DNA of 64,000 nucleotides from Streptomyces paludis (GCF_003344965.1 NZ_CP031194.1:5394001-5458000), one strand, 5' to 3'; counted from the first letter of the stretch, positions 47,338 to 59,253 are shown. The notes: generated from the letters alone by a model not told the origin. Made by a program: numbers and translations.

Positions 47338-50300
47338 TCAGGCGTCGAAGACCTCGCTGACCAGCTGCTGCTGCTCCGCCTGGTGGCGCTTGGCCGAGCC
47401 GACCGCGGGGGACGAGGAGTGCGGGCGCGAGATGCGGCGCAGGCGCTCGCCGTGCGGGACGTCGGCGCCGACCGCCAGGTCCAGGTGGTCGATCAGGTTG
47501 AGCGCGATGAACGGCCACGCGCCCTGGTTGGCCGGCTCCTCCTGGGCCCACAGGTACTTCGCCGCGTTCGGGAACTTGGCGATCTCCGCCTGGAGTTCGG
47601 CGCCCGGCAGCGGGTACAGCCGCTCCACCCGCAGGATCGCGGTGTCCGTCACGCCGCGCTTCTGCCGCTCGGCGTCGAGGTCGTAGTAGACCTTGCCGGA
47701 GCAGAAGACGACCTTGCGGACCGCGTTCGGGTCCACGCCCTCGTCACCGATCACCGGACGGAAGCCGCCGGTGGTGAACTCCTCCGCCTTGGACGCCGCG
47801 GCCTTCAGACGCAGCATCGACTTCGGGGTGAAGATGATGAGCGGCTTGTGGTGCGGGTTGTGGACCTGCCAGCGCAGCAGGTGGAAGTAGTTCGACGGCA
47901 GGGTCGGCATGGCGACCGTCATGTTGCCCTGCGCGCACATCTGGAGGAAGCGCTCGGGGCGCGCGGACGAGTGGTCCGGGCCCTGGCCCTCGTAGCCGTG
48001 CGGCAGCAGCAGGGTGACGCCGGACGTCTGGCCCCACTTCTGCTCGGCCGACGAGATGAACTCGTCCACGACCGACTGCGCGCCGTTCACGAAGTCACCG
48101 AACTGCGCCTCCCACATGACCAGCGCGTCCGGGCGGGCCAGCGAGTAGCCGTACTCGAAGCCCATCGCCGCGTACTCGCTGAGCAGCGAGTCGTAGACGT
48201 TGTAACGGGCCTGCTCCTCCGTCAGGTACTGGAGCGGGGTGTAGTCCTCGCCGGTGCCCTGGTCGACCAGGACCGCGTGGCGCTGGCCGAACGTACCGCG
48301 GCGGGTGTCCTGGCCGGAGAGCCGGACGGGGGTGCCCTCCATCAGCAGCGAGCCGATGGCGAGGGTCTCGCCCATGCCCCAGTCGATCGTGCCGTCCTCC
48401 ACCGACGCCGCGCGGCGCAGCATCTGCGGCATCAGGCGCGGGTGGACGGTGACCGTGTCGGGGATGTTGACCTGCGACTCGGCGATCCGCTTGACGACCT
48501 CCTGCGAGACCGCGGTGGTGACGGCCACCGGGAACTCGGCACGGGCGTCGGGGACCAGCGCCGGGCCGGCGTGCGAGGTGGCCTCGCGGACCTCCGCGAA
48601 GACCTTCTCCAGCTGGCCCTGGAAGTCCTGGAGCGCCTGCTCCGCCTCTTCCAGCGTGATGTCGCCGCGGCCGATCAGCGACTCGGTGTAGAGCTTGCGC
48701 ACCGAGCGCTTCTTGTCGATCAGCCGGACCATCTGCGGGTTGGTGAACTGCGGGTTGTCGCCCTCGTTGTGACCGCGGCGGCGGTAGCAGATGAGGTCGA
48801 TCACGACGTCCTTGTTGAACGTCTGGCGGAACTCGAAGGCGAGCCGGCCCACCCGGACCACGGCCTCCGGGTCGTCCCCGTTCACATGGATGATCGGCGC
48901 CTCGATCATGCGGGCCACGTCCGTGGCGTACATCGAGGAGCGCGACGACTCGGGCGCGGCGGTGAAGCCGACCTGGTTGTTGATCACGATGTGGACCGTG
49001 CCGCCGGTGCGGTAGCCGCGCAGCTGCGACATGTTGAGCGTCTCGGCGACAACGCCCTGGCCCGCGAAGGCCGCGTCGCCGTGGAGCGCGAGCGGCAGCA
49101 CCGTGAAGTCCGTACCGCCCTTGTTGATGATGTCCTGCTTGGAGCGGACGACGCCCTCCAGGACCGGGTCGACCGCCTCCAGGTGCGAGGGGTTGGCGAC
49201 CAGCGAGACCTTGATCTGCTCGCCGTCCAGACCGGTGAAGGTGCCCTCGGCGCCCAGGTGGTACTTCACATCGCCGGAGCCGTGCATCGACTTCGGGTCG
49301 AGGTTGCCCTCGAACTCGCGGAAGATCTGCGCGTACGACTTGCCGACGATGTTCGCCAGGACGTTCAGCCGGCCGCGGTGGGCCATACCGATGACGACCT
49401 CGTCGAGGCGCGATTCGGCGGCGGAGTCGATGACCGCGTCGAGCAGCGGGATGACGGACTCGCCGCCCTCCAGCGAGAACCGCTTCTGGCCGACGTACTT
49501 CGTCTGGAGGAACGTCTCGAACGCCTCGGCCGCGTTGAGCCTGCGCAGGATCCGCAGCTGCTCCTCGCGCTCGGGCTTGGCGTGCGCGCCGCGCTCGATA
49601 CGGTCCTGGAGCCACTTGCGCTGCTTCGGGTCCTGGATGTGCATGAACTCGATGCCGGTGGTGCGGCAGTACGAGTCGCGCAGCACACCGAGGATGTCGC
49701 GCAGCTTCATCATCGACTTGCCGGCGAAGCCGCCGACCGCGAACTCCCGCTCCAGGTCCCAGAGGGTGAGCCCGTGCTCGGTGATGTCGAGGTCGGGGTG
49801 CTTGCGCTGGAGGTAGTCCAGCGGGTCGGTGTCGGCCATGACATGGCCGCGGACCCGGTAGGAGTGGATCAGCTCGAAGACCCGGGCGGGCTTGGTGACG
49901 TCCTCGTCGTGCGACGCGTCGATGTCCTTGAGCCAGCGGACGGGCTCGTAGGGGATGCGCAGCGCCTTGAAGATCTCGTCGTAGAACCCGCTCTCGCCGA
50001 GCAGCAGCTGACTGACGATCCGCAGGAACTCGCCGGAGGCGGCGCCCTGGATGACCCGGTGGTCGTACGTGGAGGTCAGCGTCATGACCTTCGAGATGCC
50101 CAGCTTGTTCAGGGTGTCCTGCGAGGTGCCCTGGAACTCGGCCGGGTAGTCCATCGAGCCGACGCCCATGATGACCGACTGACCGGGCATCAGACGCGGC
50201 ACGGAGTGCACGGTGCCGAGGCCGCCGGGGTTGGTCAGGGAGACGGTGACGCCGGTGAAGTCGTCCATCGTCAGCTTGTTGCCGCGGGCGCGGCGGACGA

Positions 50301-51204
50301 TGTCCTCGTACGCCTGCCAGAACTCGAAGAAGTTGAGCGTCTCGGCCTTCTTGATGCCGGCGACGACGAGCTGACGGTCGCCGTTGGGCTTCACCAGGTC
50401 GATGGCGAGACCGAAGTTGATGTGCTCCGGCTTGACCAGGGTCGGCTTGCCGTCCTTCTCCGTGAAGGAGTAGTTCATCGACGGCATGGCCTTGATCGCC
50501 TGCACCATCGCGTACCCGATGAGGTGCGTGAAGGAGATCTTGCCGCCCCGCGCGCGCTTCAGGTGGTTGTTGATCACGATGCGGTTGTCGAAGAGGAGCT
50601 TCACCGGGACGGCGCGCACGGAGGTGGCCGTGGGCACCTCCAGCGAGGCGCTCATGTTCTTCGCGACGGCGGCGGACGGGCCGCGCAGCGTCGTGTACTG
50701 CGGTCCGGCCGGCGCCTCGGCGGCGGGCTTCACCGCGGCGGGCTTCGCCGCCACGGGCGCGGGCGCGGCCGGGGCGACGGGCGCCGGGGCGGGCGCGGCG
50801 GCGGGCTTCACGGCCGGTGCGGGTGCGGCCGGAGCCTGCGCGGGTGCCTGGGCCTGGACCGGCGCGGCGGCGACGGGGGCCGGTGCGGCCGGAGCCTGCG
50901 CCTGGGCCGGGGCCTTCGCCGCGGCCGGCGGGGTCACGGGCGGCACCGGGGCCCCCGCGGCCCCGCTCGCCGCGGGCTTCCCGGCGGACTTGTCATCGGA
51001 CTTGCCCGCCGTGCCGGAGGTGCCCGGCTTGTAGTCGGCGAAGAAGTCCCACCAGGCACGGTCGACCGAATTCGGATCCTGGAGGTACTGCTGGTAGATC
51101 TCGTCGACAAGCCATTCATTGGCCCCGAAGGCCGCGGCAGGATTCTTGGCCTGCCCGTCTTCGTCGGTCGAGATGCTCGCGTTACTGGGGGACTGAGACG
51201 ACAC
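47338..51204 (-). CDS. kgd: Multifunctional 2-oxoglutarate dehydrogenase E1/E2 fusion
   Basis: A 1,288-residue TCA-cycle enzyme of the actinobacterial type. It has an N-terminal E1 helix ([15 protein letters not shown]), an Ala/Pro linker of about 115 residues (50700-51000, repetitive), an E2-like succinyltransferase domain ending in [11 protein letters not shown], and the ThDP-binding E1 ([32 protein letters not shown]). There is no lipoyl domain, as usual in this family. It decarboxylates 2-oxoglutarate with an external lipoylated E2. GTG 51204 gives the conserved M-S-S-Q-S-P-S-N start. Confidence 0.96.
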   Translation of the reverse strand: MSSQSPSNASISTDEDGQAKNPAAAFGANEWLVDEIYQQYLQDPNSVDRAWWDFFADYKPGTSGTAGKSDDKSAGKPAASGAAGAPVPPVTPPAAAKAPAQAQAPAAPAPVAAAPVQAQAPAQAPAAPAPAVKPAAAPAPAPVAPAAPAPVAAKPAAVKPAAEAPAGPQYTTLRGPSAAVAKNMSASLEVPTATSVRAVPVKLLFDNRIVINNHLKRARGGKISFTHLIGYAMVQAIKAMPSMNYSFTEKDGKPTLVKPEHINFGLAIDLVKPNGDRQLVVAGIKKAETLNFFEFWQAYEDIVRRARGNKLTMDDFTGVTVSLTNPGGLGTVHSVPRLMPGQSVIMGVGSMDYPAEFQGTSQDTLNKLGISKVMTLTSTYDHRVIQGAASGEFLRIVSQLLLGESGFYDEIFKALRIPYEPVRWLKDIDASHDEDVTKPARVFELIHSYRVRGHVMADTDPLDYLQRKHPDLDITEHGLTLWDLEREFAVGGFAGKSMMKLRDILGVLRDSYCRTTGIEFMHIQDPKQRKWLQDRIERGAHAKPEREEQLRILRRLNAAEAFETFLQTKYVGQKRFSLEGGESVIPLLDAVIDSAAESRLDEVVIGMAHRGRLNVLANIVGKSYAQIFREFEGNLDPKSMHGSGDVKYHLGAEGTFTGLDGEQIKVSLVANPSHLEAVDPVLEGVVRSKQDIINKGGTDFTVLPLALHGDAAFAGQGVVAETLNMSQLRGYRTGGTVHIVINNQVGFTAAPESSRSSMYATDVARMIEAPIIHVNGDDPEAVVRVGRLAFEFRQTFNKDVVIDLICYRRRGHNEGDNPQFTNPQMVRLIDKKRSVRKLYTESLIGRGDITLEEAEQALQDFQGQLEKVFAEVREATSHAGPALVPDARAEFPVAVTTAVSQEVVKRIAESQVNIPDTVTVHPRLMPQMLRRAASVEDGTIDWGMGETLAIGSLLMEGTPVRLSGQDTRRGTFGQRHAVLVDQGTGEDYTPLQYLTEEQARYNVYDSLLSEYAAMGFEYGYSLARPDALVMWEAQFGDFVNGAQSVVDEFISSAEQKWGQTSGVTLLLPHGYEGQGPDHSSARPERFLQMCAQGNMTVAMPTLPSNYFHLLRWQVHNPHHKPLIIFTPKSMLRLKAAASKAEEFTTGGFRPVIGDEGVDPNAVRKVVFCSGKVYYDLDAERQKRGVTDTAILRVERLYPLPGAELQAEIAKFPNAAKYLWAQEEPANQGAWPFIALNLIDHLDLAVGADVPHGERLRRISRPHSSSPAVGSAKRHQAEQQQLVSEVFDA

Positions 51205-51484
51205 GGCGTGAACCGCCCTCTTCCGCTTCACAAGGTGATGGACAGCGGGAATCAAGGCTACGCCTACCGGACCGACACATGCGGACCGGGCGTGCCATCG
51301 TCGTGCAAGTCACATCCGACGGCGGGTTTCAGCGTATGAAATGGCGGGAAACAAACCGGGTTCGGCCGGCCCGGACGCACCTGCCGCCCCGACCACGGCC
51401 GACGCACGGCCCGTCGCCCCGCCCGTCCCCGACTCCGTACCCGGAGAACGTGCGTTTTTCGCTTCGAACTCCTCGAACTCTACG

Positions 51485-52878
<1,394 letters not shown>

Positions 52879-52882
<4 letters not shown>

Positions 52883-53616
52883 GGAGCCGGGGTCTCCAGC
52901 GCGTAGCCCACCCCGTGCACGGTACGGATCCGCTCCGCGCCGATCTTCCGGCGCAGCGCCTTGATGTGGCTGTCGACCGTACGGGTGCCCGAGGCGTCCG
53001 CCCAGTCCCACACCTCGGCGAGCAGCTGCTCCCGGGAGAGCACCGCGCGCGGGGTGTTCGCCAGGCAGACCAGCAGATCGAACTCGGTGGGCGTCAGATG
53101 GACGTCCTCGCCGCGCACCCGCACCCGGCGCTGCGCGTGGTCGATCTCCAGCTCGCCCAGGCGCAGGATGCCGCTGCGCGGGGTCACCGCGGCGAGCGCC
53201 GCCCGCTCCACCCGGCGCAGCAGGACATGCACCCGGGCCGCCAGCTCCCGCATCGAGAACGGCTTGGTCATGTAGTCGTCGGCGCCGACCCCGAGCCCGA
53301 CCAGCATGTCGGTCTCGTCGTCCCGCGCGGTCAGCATCAGCACCGGCACCGGGCGCCGCGCCTGCACCCGGCGGCAGACCTCCAGACCGTCGAAGCCCGG
53401 CAGCATCACATCGAGGACCATCAGGTCCGGCTGCCACGCCTCGGCCGCGTCGACCGCCGCCGGCCCGTCCCCCGCCGTCTGCACGAGGAACCCCTCGGCC
53501 CGCAGCCGCGCGGCGATGGCGTCGACGATCGTCGTCTCGTCCTCGACGACAAGAATCCGGCGCTGCGCGCCGGGCATCGCGGCGACTCCGTTGTGGCTGG
53601 TCTGTGTCTGCTCCAT
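52879..53616 (-). CDS. OmpR-family response regulator
   Basis: A 245-residue regulator. The receiver domain has the acidic pair in L-V-V-E-D-E, phospho-Asp in L-M-V-L-D-V-M-L-P-G-F-D-G, Thr in M-L-T-A-R-D and Lys in D-Y-M-T-K-P-F. The C-terminal winged helix shows L-T-P-T-E-F-D-L-L-V-C-L-A and R-T-V-D-S-H-I-K-A-L-R-R-K-I. It is the first gene of the pair, overlapping the kinase gene by 4 bp. Genes under its control cannot be read from the window. It lies upstream of kgd on the same strand. Confidence 0.94.
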
Positions 53617-53720
53617 CGCCCGCCCCTGGTACGCGTTCCGCGATCCGTGTTCCCGTAATCCGCGCCGTGGGGACGCGGATCCATGTCGGGAGCAGCGTAG
53701 ATGCCCCGGCAGCCTCCCGG

Positions 53721-54413
53721 CTACGCAGTGCGAACGGCGAGATGGACCACGTCGGGTACGCCCCGGGCAACTCGGATCTCTTCCGCCCGTACCCCAGTGA
53801 ACCCGGCATTCCGCAGTGCCTCACCGAACGCCGGAGAGGGGTTCGCCGACCATACCGCCAGTACACCGCCGGTTTTCAACCGCGCCCGGCACGCGGCCAG
53901 TCCGGCCGGTGAGTAGAGGTTTCCGTTGTCCTCGGTGACGGTCCATTCGGGCCCGTTGTCGATATCCAGACAGAGTGCGTCGTAACGGTCCGTGGTCGTC
54001 CGTACGTACTCCACGAGATCGGTGTGCAGGATCACAGTGCGCGGATCCGCCCTAGCCGCCCGCGAGATCTCCCCGAGCGGCCCGGTCCGGTGCCAGTCGA
54101 TGACGGCCTCCTCGCGCTCCACGACGACGATCCGCCCCCAGCGCTCGTCGGCCGCCGCGTGCGCGAGCGAGAAGCCCACCCCCAGCCCCCCGACCAGCAC
54201 GGCAGGCGCCTGACGCCCGGCCGGCAGCGCGTCCCGCGCCGCGTCGATCAGCAGCCGCTCGGAGCGCCCGTCCGAGGTGTCCATCAGAAAGCACCCGTTG
54301 GCGATGATCTCCAGCCGCTCACCGCGCCGGCGCAGCACGACCTCGCCGTACGGCCCGTCGCGGCGGTCGAGGGTGACGGGCGGAAGCGTGGGGACGGTCA
54401 TGCCGGGGGTCAT
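53721..54413 (-). CDS. Spermidine synthase-like methyltransferase-fold protein
   Basis: A 230-residue protein resembling polyamine aminopropyltransferases: G-P-Y-G-E-V-V-L-R-R at the start, V-L-V-G-G-L-G-V-G-F-S-L-A-H (nucleotide loop), I-V-V-V-E-R-E-E-A-V-I-D-W-H and Y-D-A-L-C-L-D-I-D-N-G-P-E-W. The acidic residues that normally bind the polyamine are only partly recognisable, so the true substrate may differ. An in-frame ATG at 54401 is an alternative start. It stands alone between the two-component system and the sigma-factor operon. Confidence 0.8.
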   Translation of the reverse strand: MTPGMTVPTLPPVTLDRRDGPYGEVVLRRRGERLEIIANGCFLMDTSDGRSERLLIDAARDALPAGRQAPAVLVGGLGVGFSLAHAAADERWGRIVVVEREEAVIDWHRTGPLGEISRAARADPRTVILHTDLVEYVRTTTDRYDALCLDIDNGPEWTVTEDNGNLYSPAGLAACRARLKTGGVLAVWSANPSPAFGEALRNAGFTGVRAEEIRVARGVPDVVHLAVRTA

Positions 54414-54474
54414 ACCGGGTGCCTCTCCGGTCGGCTGCTGCGGTCCCCGCCATCCTGTCGGCCCGGCGTGGACG

Positions 54475-54494
54475 GAAACAATCCGGTTTCCGCC
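54475..54494 (-). terminator. Terminator of the sigma-factor/ABC operon
   Basis: CGGAAAC (54475-54481) and GTTTCCG (54488-54494) form a perfect 7-bp stem with a 6-nt loop, 34 bp after the last gene of the operon. Confidence 0.55.
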
Positions 54495-54527
54495 GTACGA
54501 GGCCGCCTTCCGTAGCCCCGCCCGCCC

Positions 54528-55220
54528 TCAGAGCCGCTCGGCCCGCCGAGCCCCGCGCCCGCTGTGGAGCGCGGCGCCCCCGGCGTACAGGGCGGCGGCC
54601 ACCACCCAGGCGAGGGCGGACGGACCGGGCTCGACCAGCCAGGCCGCGACCGTCGCGGCGCTGCCGGACTCCTGTGGCGAATGGGACGGATATGACGGCT
54701 GTGACGGCGCGGACAGAAACGCGGCGCCCGTGTACACCAGCACGGGCAGCCAGCTCAGCCGCGCCCCGAGCAGCGCCGCCGCCGCGAGCGCCAGCCCCGT
54801 CGTACCGAGCAGGTTCCGCACCATCGCGGGCGCGCCGTACGCTTCCGGATGCCCCGGTACGGCGAGGGCGAGCAGCACCGCCGCGAACGCCGTCAGCACG
54901 GCGGGCTGGGCCGTCCGCAGGGGCCACCAGCGGCGTACGGCCGTACGGTCCAGCTCGTCGGACCAGGTGTACAGACCGGCCCCGATCGTCGAGGCGGCGA
55001 ACAGCGGCGCGAGGGTGACCACCACGATTCGCGCGGTGTGGTCGAACCGAGGCTGCTCCTGGAGCCAGTGCGCCGCCCAGGCGGCGACGAGCGCGGTGCC
55101 GATGAGCGTGGCGAGGGCGGCGGTCAGCGCGCGGGACCGGGCGTACAGGACGGGACCGACGAGCCCGGCGCGCACCCGCCCGCTCCGGTTCTTGAACGCG
55201 CGCCCGCGCCGGACGCTCAC
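54528..55220 (-). CDS. Membrane protein, last gene of the sigma/ABC operon
   Basis: A 230-residue protein with about six hydrophobic helices (A-A-L-A-T-L-I-G-T-A-L-V-A-A-W, A-V-L-T-A-F-A-A-V-L-L-A-L-A, G-L-A-L-A-A-A-A-L-L-G-A). GTG 55220 overlaps the stop of the preceding permease gene. It looks like a second membrane subunit of the ABC-2 type transporter, or a regulatory membrane partner. No binding motif is visible. Start and order strongly support co-translation with the transporter. Confidence 0.75.
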   Translation of the reverse strand: MSVRRGRAFKNRSGRVRAGLVGPVLYARSRALTAALATLIGTALVAAWAAHWLQEQPRFDHTARIVVVTLAPLFAASTIGAGLYTWSDELDRTAVRRWWPLRTAQPAVLTAFAAVLLALAVPGHPEAYGAPAMVRNLLGTTGLALAAAALLGARLSWLPVLVYTGAAFLSAPSQPSYPSHSPQESGSAATVAAWLVEPGPSALAWVVAAALYAGGAALHSGRGARRAERL

Positions 55221-56602
55221 GGGACGGGCACCCCGGCGGGCGCGCAGGGGTCGGCGGCCAGATAGCGGGCCAGATAGGCGCGGCCCTCCTCCTCGCCCAT
55301 CGCCGCCAGCCGCTCGCCGTACCGCTCGGACTCCTCGGACCAGTACGGAACGGAGCCGGGGCGGGGCGCCAGCCAGCGCTGCACGGCCTCGTCGACCGCG
55401 GCGGCCCGCTCCGCGTGCGGCTGCTCGGAGGCGCCGTCGGACAGCTCGCAGTCCGCCCAGAAGAGCTGGCCGACCGCCGAGACGGCGTAGAACGGATCCG
55501 TCAGCCGGCCCCGGGCGGCGCTGTCGGCCGGCGTCGGCAACCGCACCTCGCCCCGCTCCGTAACGGCTCGGTCGGCGGCGTCGCGTACGGCCACCCCGCG
55601 GCCGGCGGCCACCTGCTCCCGCCCCGGGCCCGGTGTGCCGGGAGCGTCGATCCAGCGGACGGGCGCGCCGGGAACCCCGCGCAGCTTGGCGTTGACCCCG
55701 GCGAGCGCGGCCGACACGTCGGGCAGCAGCTTCCGGTCGACCGCCGTGACACACACCTGCGGGGTGCCGCTGTCGCAGACCCGTCGCGCCGCCTCCGGAT
55801 CGGGGAGCCACAGCCCGTCGCCCGTCCGCACGAGCAGCAGCGCCGCCGCACCGGCCGCCGCGAGGGGGAACAGCGCGACCGTACGGTGCCGGGCCGCGAG
55901 GGCGAGCAGCGCCGCGAGGGCCGGTCCCGCCGTCCAGACCATCGACACCGGGGCCAGCCACCACACCGGCTGGTCCCAGTGGTAGACATGCTCGTCGGCG
56001 GGGTTGAGCCCGCGGACGCCGGAATCCTGGTACGAGAGGATTCCGAGCCCGGCATACGTCACGACCGCGAGCAGCGGCGCGGCGAGGCGCCACGCGATCA
56101 GCCTGCCGAGGACGAAGCCCAGGGCGCCGAGGGCCGCGAGAGCCACCGCGTCCGCGACGACGAGCAGGAGGAACGGCGGCCTTCCGCTCGTGTACGGCCA
56201 GGTGGCCAGCAGACACCCGGCCGCCGCGACGAGATAGCCGGCGGGCGGCCACAGCGCGGCGGGCGCGACGGCGCACACGGTCCTGGACAGCGGGGCGCGG
56301 GGGAGCGACGCCAGCAGCTCACCGGTACCGCGCCGCCGGTCCCTGCCGCCCTGCCAGCAGCCGGTGGCGACGGCGAGCGGCCCGCCGAGCAGCAGCGCCG
56401 CGACCCGCAGCAGGGAGACGACATCGCCCCACCGGCCCTGCCAGGCGGGGGCCTTCCCGTACATGGTCACCGCGACGGTCATGGCCACGGCGAGCCCGGC
56501 CCAGGGGCCGATGCCCCGGACCAGCTCCACCCGCAGGGGGTGAAGGCGGGGAGGCGTTCGCAGGCTCGGGCGCGGGTGCCGTTCCGTACGGGTGCCGGTC
56601 AT
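55217..56602 (-). CDS. ABC-2-type transporter permease with large extracytoplasmic domain
   Basis: A 461-residue membrane protein. About eight TM helices occupy residues 25-280, and a soluble C-terminal part of about 180 residues follows (V-C-V-T-A-V-D-R-K-L-L-P-D-V-S-A-A-L, R-W-L-A-P-R-P-G-S-V-P-Y-W), with paired cysteines (C-D-S-G-T-P-Q-V-C). This resembles streptomycete transporter proteins with an external peptidase-like or binding region; no catalytic motif is seen. ATG 56602 overlaps the ATPase stop. It is the main membrane partner of the ATPase at 56599-57423. Confidence 0.78.
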   Translation of the reverse strand: MTGTRTERHPRPSLRTPPRLHPLRVELVRGIGPWAGLAVAMTVAVTMYGKAPAWQGRWGDVVSLLRVAALLLGGPLAVATGCWQGGRDRRRGTGELLASLPRAPLSRTVCAVAPAALWPPAGYLVAAAGCLLATWPYTSGRPPFLLLVVADAVALAALGALGFVLGRLIAWRLAAPLLAVVTYAGLGILSYQDSGVRGLNPADEHVYHWDQPVWWLAPVSMVWTAGPALAALLALAARHRTVALFPLAAAGAAALLLVRTGDGLWLPDPEAARRVCDSGTPQVCVTAVDRKLLPDVSAALAGVNAKLRGVPGAPVRWIDAPGTPGPGREQVAAGRGVAVRDAADRAVTERGEVRLPTPADSAARGRLTDPFYAVSAVGQLFWADCELSDGASEQPHAERAAAVDEAVQRWLAPRPGSVPYWSEESERYGERLAAMGEEEGRAYLARYLAADPCAPAGVPVP

Positions 56603-57423
56603 CGCGCGGCTCCTGACGGGGCGGCGGCTTTGGCGCGGTGGGCCCGTAGCGCCGCCGTATAGCCGCGCTCGATCGGGTTGTCGCCGGAGTCGGTCACGGC
56701 AGCGGCACTGGCACCGGGACCCGGCGTGGCTTCGGGTCCGGTGTCCGGCTTGCCCAGATCCATCAGGTCCGTCGTCGTACCGCGGAAGGCGACACGGCCG
56801 GACTCCAGCAGAGTGACCTCGGCGCAGGCGGCGGCGACATCCTCGACCAGATGGGTCGACACGATCACGGTGGAGGCAGCGCCAATGTCCCGGAGCAGCG
56901 CCCTGAACTCGACCCGCTGCTCCGGATCGAGCCCGGCGGTCGGCTCGTCGAGCAGCAGCAGCTCCGGATCGTTCACGATCGCCTGCGCGATCCCCACCCG
57001 CCGCACCATGCCGCCCGACAGCCGCTTCACCTTCACATCGATCCGGTCCGCGAGCCCCACCCGCTCCACCGCCCGCTCCACCGCCTCCGGCACGTCGGCC
57101 GGCCGCATCTCCTTGAGCCACGCCACGTACGACACGAACTCCCGCACGGTGAAACCCGGGTAGTAGCCGAACTCCTGCGGCAGATAGCCGAGCCGGCGCC
57201 GTACCGCCGCCCGCTCCCGGTGCTCCGCGATATCGCCGCCCAGCAGCTCCACCCGGCCGGTGGCCGGCGCGGCCACCGTCGCCAGCACCCTGATCAGGGA
57301 GGTCTTGCCCGCGCCGTTGGGGCCCAGCAGTCCGTGGACGCCCGTGCCGAAGCGGAGGTCGATCCCGTCGAGCGCGACCGTTCTCCGATGCCTGACCGTC
57401 AGGCTGTGTACCGCGGCCGTCAT
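56599..57423 (-). CDS. ABC transporter ATP-binding protein
   Basis: A 274-residue ATPase. Walker A is L-G-P-N-G-A-G-K-T-S, the Q-loop G-Y-L-P-Q-E-F-G-Y-Y, signature L-S-G-G-M-V-R-R-V-G-I-A-Q-A, Walker B L-L-L-L-D-E-P-T-A-G-L-D-P-E and switch His in V-S-T-H-L-V-E-D-V. The pattern fits DRA/ABC-2 exporters. ATG 57423 has GGGAG 8 nt upstream; GTG 57432 is an alternative. A C-terminal extension of 50 residues is unusual. It lies between the anti-sigma gene and two membrane genes, so sigma-controlled export is the likely logic. Confidence 0.9.
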   Translation of the reverse strand: MTAAVHSLTVRHRRTVALDGIDLRFGTGVHGLLGPNGAGKTSLIRVLATVAAPATGRVELLGGDIAEHRERAAVRRRLGYLPQEFGYYPGFTVREFVSYVAWLKEMRPADVPEAVERAVERVGLADRIDVKVKRLSGGMVRRVGIAQAIVNDPELLLLDEPTAGLDPEQRVEFRALLRDIGAASTVIVSTHLVEDVAAACAEVTLLESGRVAFRGTTTDLMDLGKPDTGPEATPGPGASAAAVTDSGDNPIERGYTAALRAHRAKAAAPSGAAR

Positions 57424-57472
57424 GCCGCTCACTCCCGTCCCCGTTGCCTTGTCGTTGTCGCTGTCGCGTCGC

Positions 57473-58477
57473 TCATACGGCGGCCGGGCGGTCGAACGAC
57501 CGTCTCCGCAGCACCAGCAGCCCCGCGCACACCACCGCCCCCATCGCCCAGCCGCTCTGGGCCGTCGCGCCCGACAGGAACCGCGCCACATACGCGGCCA
57601 GCTCGGCCAGCGGTACGGCCCCGGAGGCCCCGCCGTCCCCCCGGCCCCACGTCGACGGCAGCGGTCCCAGCGCGGCGGGCACCGCCCAGGCGCCCGCGAC
57701 CACCCCGGCCGCCGCCCGGCAGCCCACATACGAGCCGAGCGCCAGGGCGGCCAGCGTCAGCGTCAGCCCCGGAAGCAGCCAGACCGCCGCGCCCGGCGCC
57801 CCCGCCCGCTCCGGCAGCAGCGCCCCGGCCAGCGTGAGCAGCGGAAAGCTGACCGTCAGTACGGCGGCGGTGCGCGTCAGCAGCAGCCGCAGCCCGCCGC
57901 CCGGGGACGACACCCCGATCTCGTACATCGGATCCGCGTACGGCCCGTACGACACCGCCACCCCGGCCAGCGGCAGCAGCGGCGCCAGCAGAAGCAGCAT
58001 CGGGCGCGCCCCGGTGACCCCGGTGAGGTGGGCGAGGGCGACCGCCCCCACGGCCACCAGCGCCACCGCCACCAGCCAGGAACCACGCAGCGCGGGCCCG
58101 GCCGCCCACAGGACCCGGGCGGCGACCCCGAATCGCGGCGCGGCGGCGGACCGTGGCGCGGCGGACCGCGACATGGCCGCGGACCGCGACATGGCCGTGC
58201 CCCCCGCCGGTCCGCGCGCCGCGTTCCTTTCCGGTACGGGCGCCGCGCCCTCCGCCCGTACCCGCGCCAGCAGCGCCGTTCTCACCTCGGTCAGTGCGGG
58301 GCCCGCGGCGCCCCCCCGTAGCGCCGCGGACACCCGGACCGCGCACGTCCCGCACGCCTCGATGTGCTTCTCCAGCGACCAGGCGTCCGGTTCGCGCGCC
58401 GTGCCCGCCGCGTAGAGACCGGCAAGCGTGTCACTCACGTGCCACGCCGGAATTCCCTCGTTCCCCGGGATCCTCAT
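57473..58477 (-). CDS. Zinc-finger anti-sigma factor fused to a polytopic membrane domain
   Basis: A 334-residue protein. Its first 60 residues hold a ZAS-type zinc motif H-I-E-A-C-G-T-C (H-x3-C-x2-C), the hallmark of zf-HC2 anti-sigma factors. An Ala/Ser/Arg linker (repeated S-R-S-A-A) leads to about six TM helices. Its ATG overlaps the sigma-factor stop, ensuring matched amounts. It should hold the sigma factor at the membrane until an envelope signal arrives. The six-helix domain is larger than the usual single anchor, so it may itself sense or form part of the transporter. Confidence 0.85.
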   Translation of the reverse strand: MRIPGNEGIPAWHVSDTLAGLYAAGTAREPDAWSLEKHIEACGTCAVRVSAALRGGAAGPALTEVRTALLARVRAEGAAPVPERNAARGPAGGTAMSRSAAMSRSAAPRSAAAPRFGVAARVLWAAGPALRGSWLVAVALVAVGAVALAHLTGVTGARPMLLLLAPLLPLAGVAVSYGPYADPMYEIGVSSPGGGLRLLLTRTAAVLTVSFPLLTLAGALLPERAGAPGAAVWLLPGLTLTLAALALGSYVGCRAAAGVVAGAWAVPAALGPLPSTWGRGDGGASGAVPLAELAAYVARFLSGATAQSGWAMGAVVCAGLLVLRRRSFDRPAAV

Positions 58478-59058
58478 GCCGTGCCTCCCAGCGGCGCGCC
58501 ACGTTCGATACGGGCCCGCAGCTCTCTGCGGGCCCGCATGGCGCGGGTCTTGACCGTTCCCTCGGGTATCCCGAGGAGCCGCGCGGTCTCGCGGGTGGTC
58601 AGCCCGTCGACGACCGTGGCGCGCAGCACCTCGCGCAGTTCGGGGGAGATCCGGTCCAGGGCGTCGCCGACGTCCCCGTACTCCAGCCCGGCCAGCACCC
58701 GTTCCTCGGCGGACGGCGCGGCGGGCGGTTCGTACTCCACGCGTTCCGCCCTCTCCGCCCGTTCCGTCCGGGCCAGCACCCGCTGCGCGTCGACCAGTCG
58801 CCGCGCGGCGATCACCCACAGCCAGCCGCCCGCCTCTCCGCCGCGGTGCCCGGCGGCCGAGCGCCAGACGGTCAGAAAGGTGTCCTGGAGCACCTCCCGG
58901 ACGGTCTCGGCGTCCGCGCACCGCCGCGACAGCCGCCCGAAGAGCCAGCCGGCGTGCCGGTCGTACAGCTCGGCCAGCGCCTCGGCGTCGCCCTCGGCGA
59001 CAGCACGAAGCAACGCCTCGTCCTTCCGGTCTCCCCCCAGGGGGCGCAGCGGTTTCAC
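58474..59058 (-). CDS. ECF RNA polymerase sigma factor
   Basis: A 194-residue sigma-70 family protein. Region 2 is A-L-A-E-L-Y-D-R-H-A-G-W-L-F, then V-L-Q-D-T-F-L-T-V-W-R and W-L-W-V-I-A-A-R-R-L-V-D. Region 4 has L-R-E-V-L-R-A-T-V-V-D-G-L-T-T-R-E-T-A-R-L-L-G-I-P-E-G-T-V-K-T-R. The spacer between them has E-R-A-E-R-A-E-R repeats. The start is GTG 59058; the nearby GGGAG is only 1 nt away, so a leaderless start or another start codon is possible. It is the first of five overlapping or tightly packed genes. Confidence 0.92.
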   Translation of the reverse strand: MKPLRPLGGDRKDEALLRAVAEGDAEALAELYDRHAGWLFGRLSRRCADAETVREVLQDTFLTVWRSAAGHRGGEAGGWLWVIAARRLVDAQRVLARTERAERAERVEYEPPAAPSAEERVLAGLEYGDVGDALDRISPELREVLRATVVDGLTTRETARLLGIPEGTVKTRAMRARRELRARIERGAPLGGTA

Positions 59059-59065
59059 ACTCCCT

Positions 59066-59096
59066 CTATCGCCGGGAACGGGCCGGGCGGTTCACC
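59066..59096 (-). promoter_or_regulatory. Candidate ECF-type promoter of the sigma operon
   Basis: On the minus strand TGAACC (59094-59089) and CGATAG (59071-59066) are 17 bp apart, 7 nt before the GTG start. This resembles ECF promoters with a GAAC -35 motif and could be autoregulatory. The match is by eye only. Confidence 0.3.
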
Positions 59097-59253
59097 GATG
59101 TTGACGGCAGTCGGCGCGCGGGGCCCCAGCCCATGAGCGAGCCATGAAAGACGCGGTGAACGCTGTGAAGGTTGACCGATGTGCGGTGGGTCATAGACGT
59201 GCTGATCGCGGGTCGCGTTAGGTGGGTGGCCCCGGGGAGAGGAGCCGTACGCG

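Noticed and set aside
47266-51339. A 1,357-codon open frame antisense to kgd
   Set aside because: Long antisense frames are expected in about 73% GC DNA. The opposite strand encodes a complete, recognisable 2-oxoglutarate dehydrogenase, and the antisense product is Arg/Val/Leu-rich with no domain.
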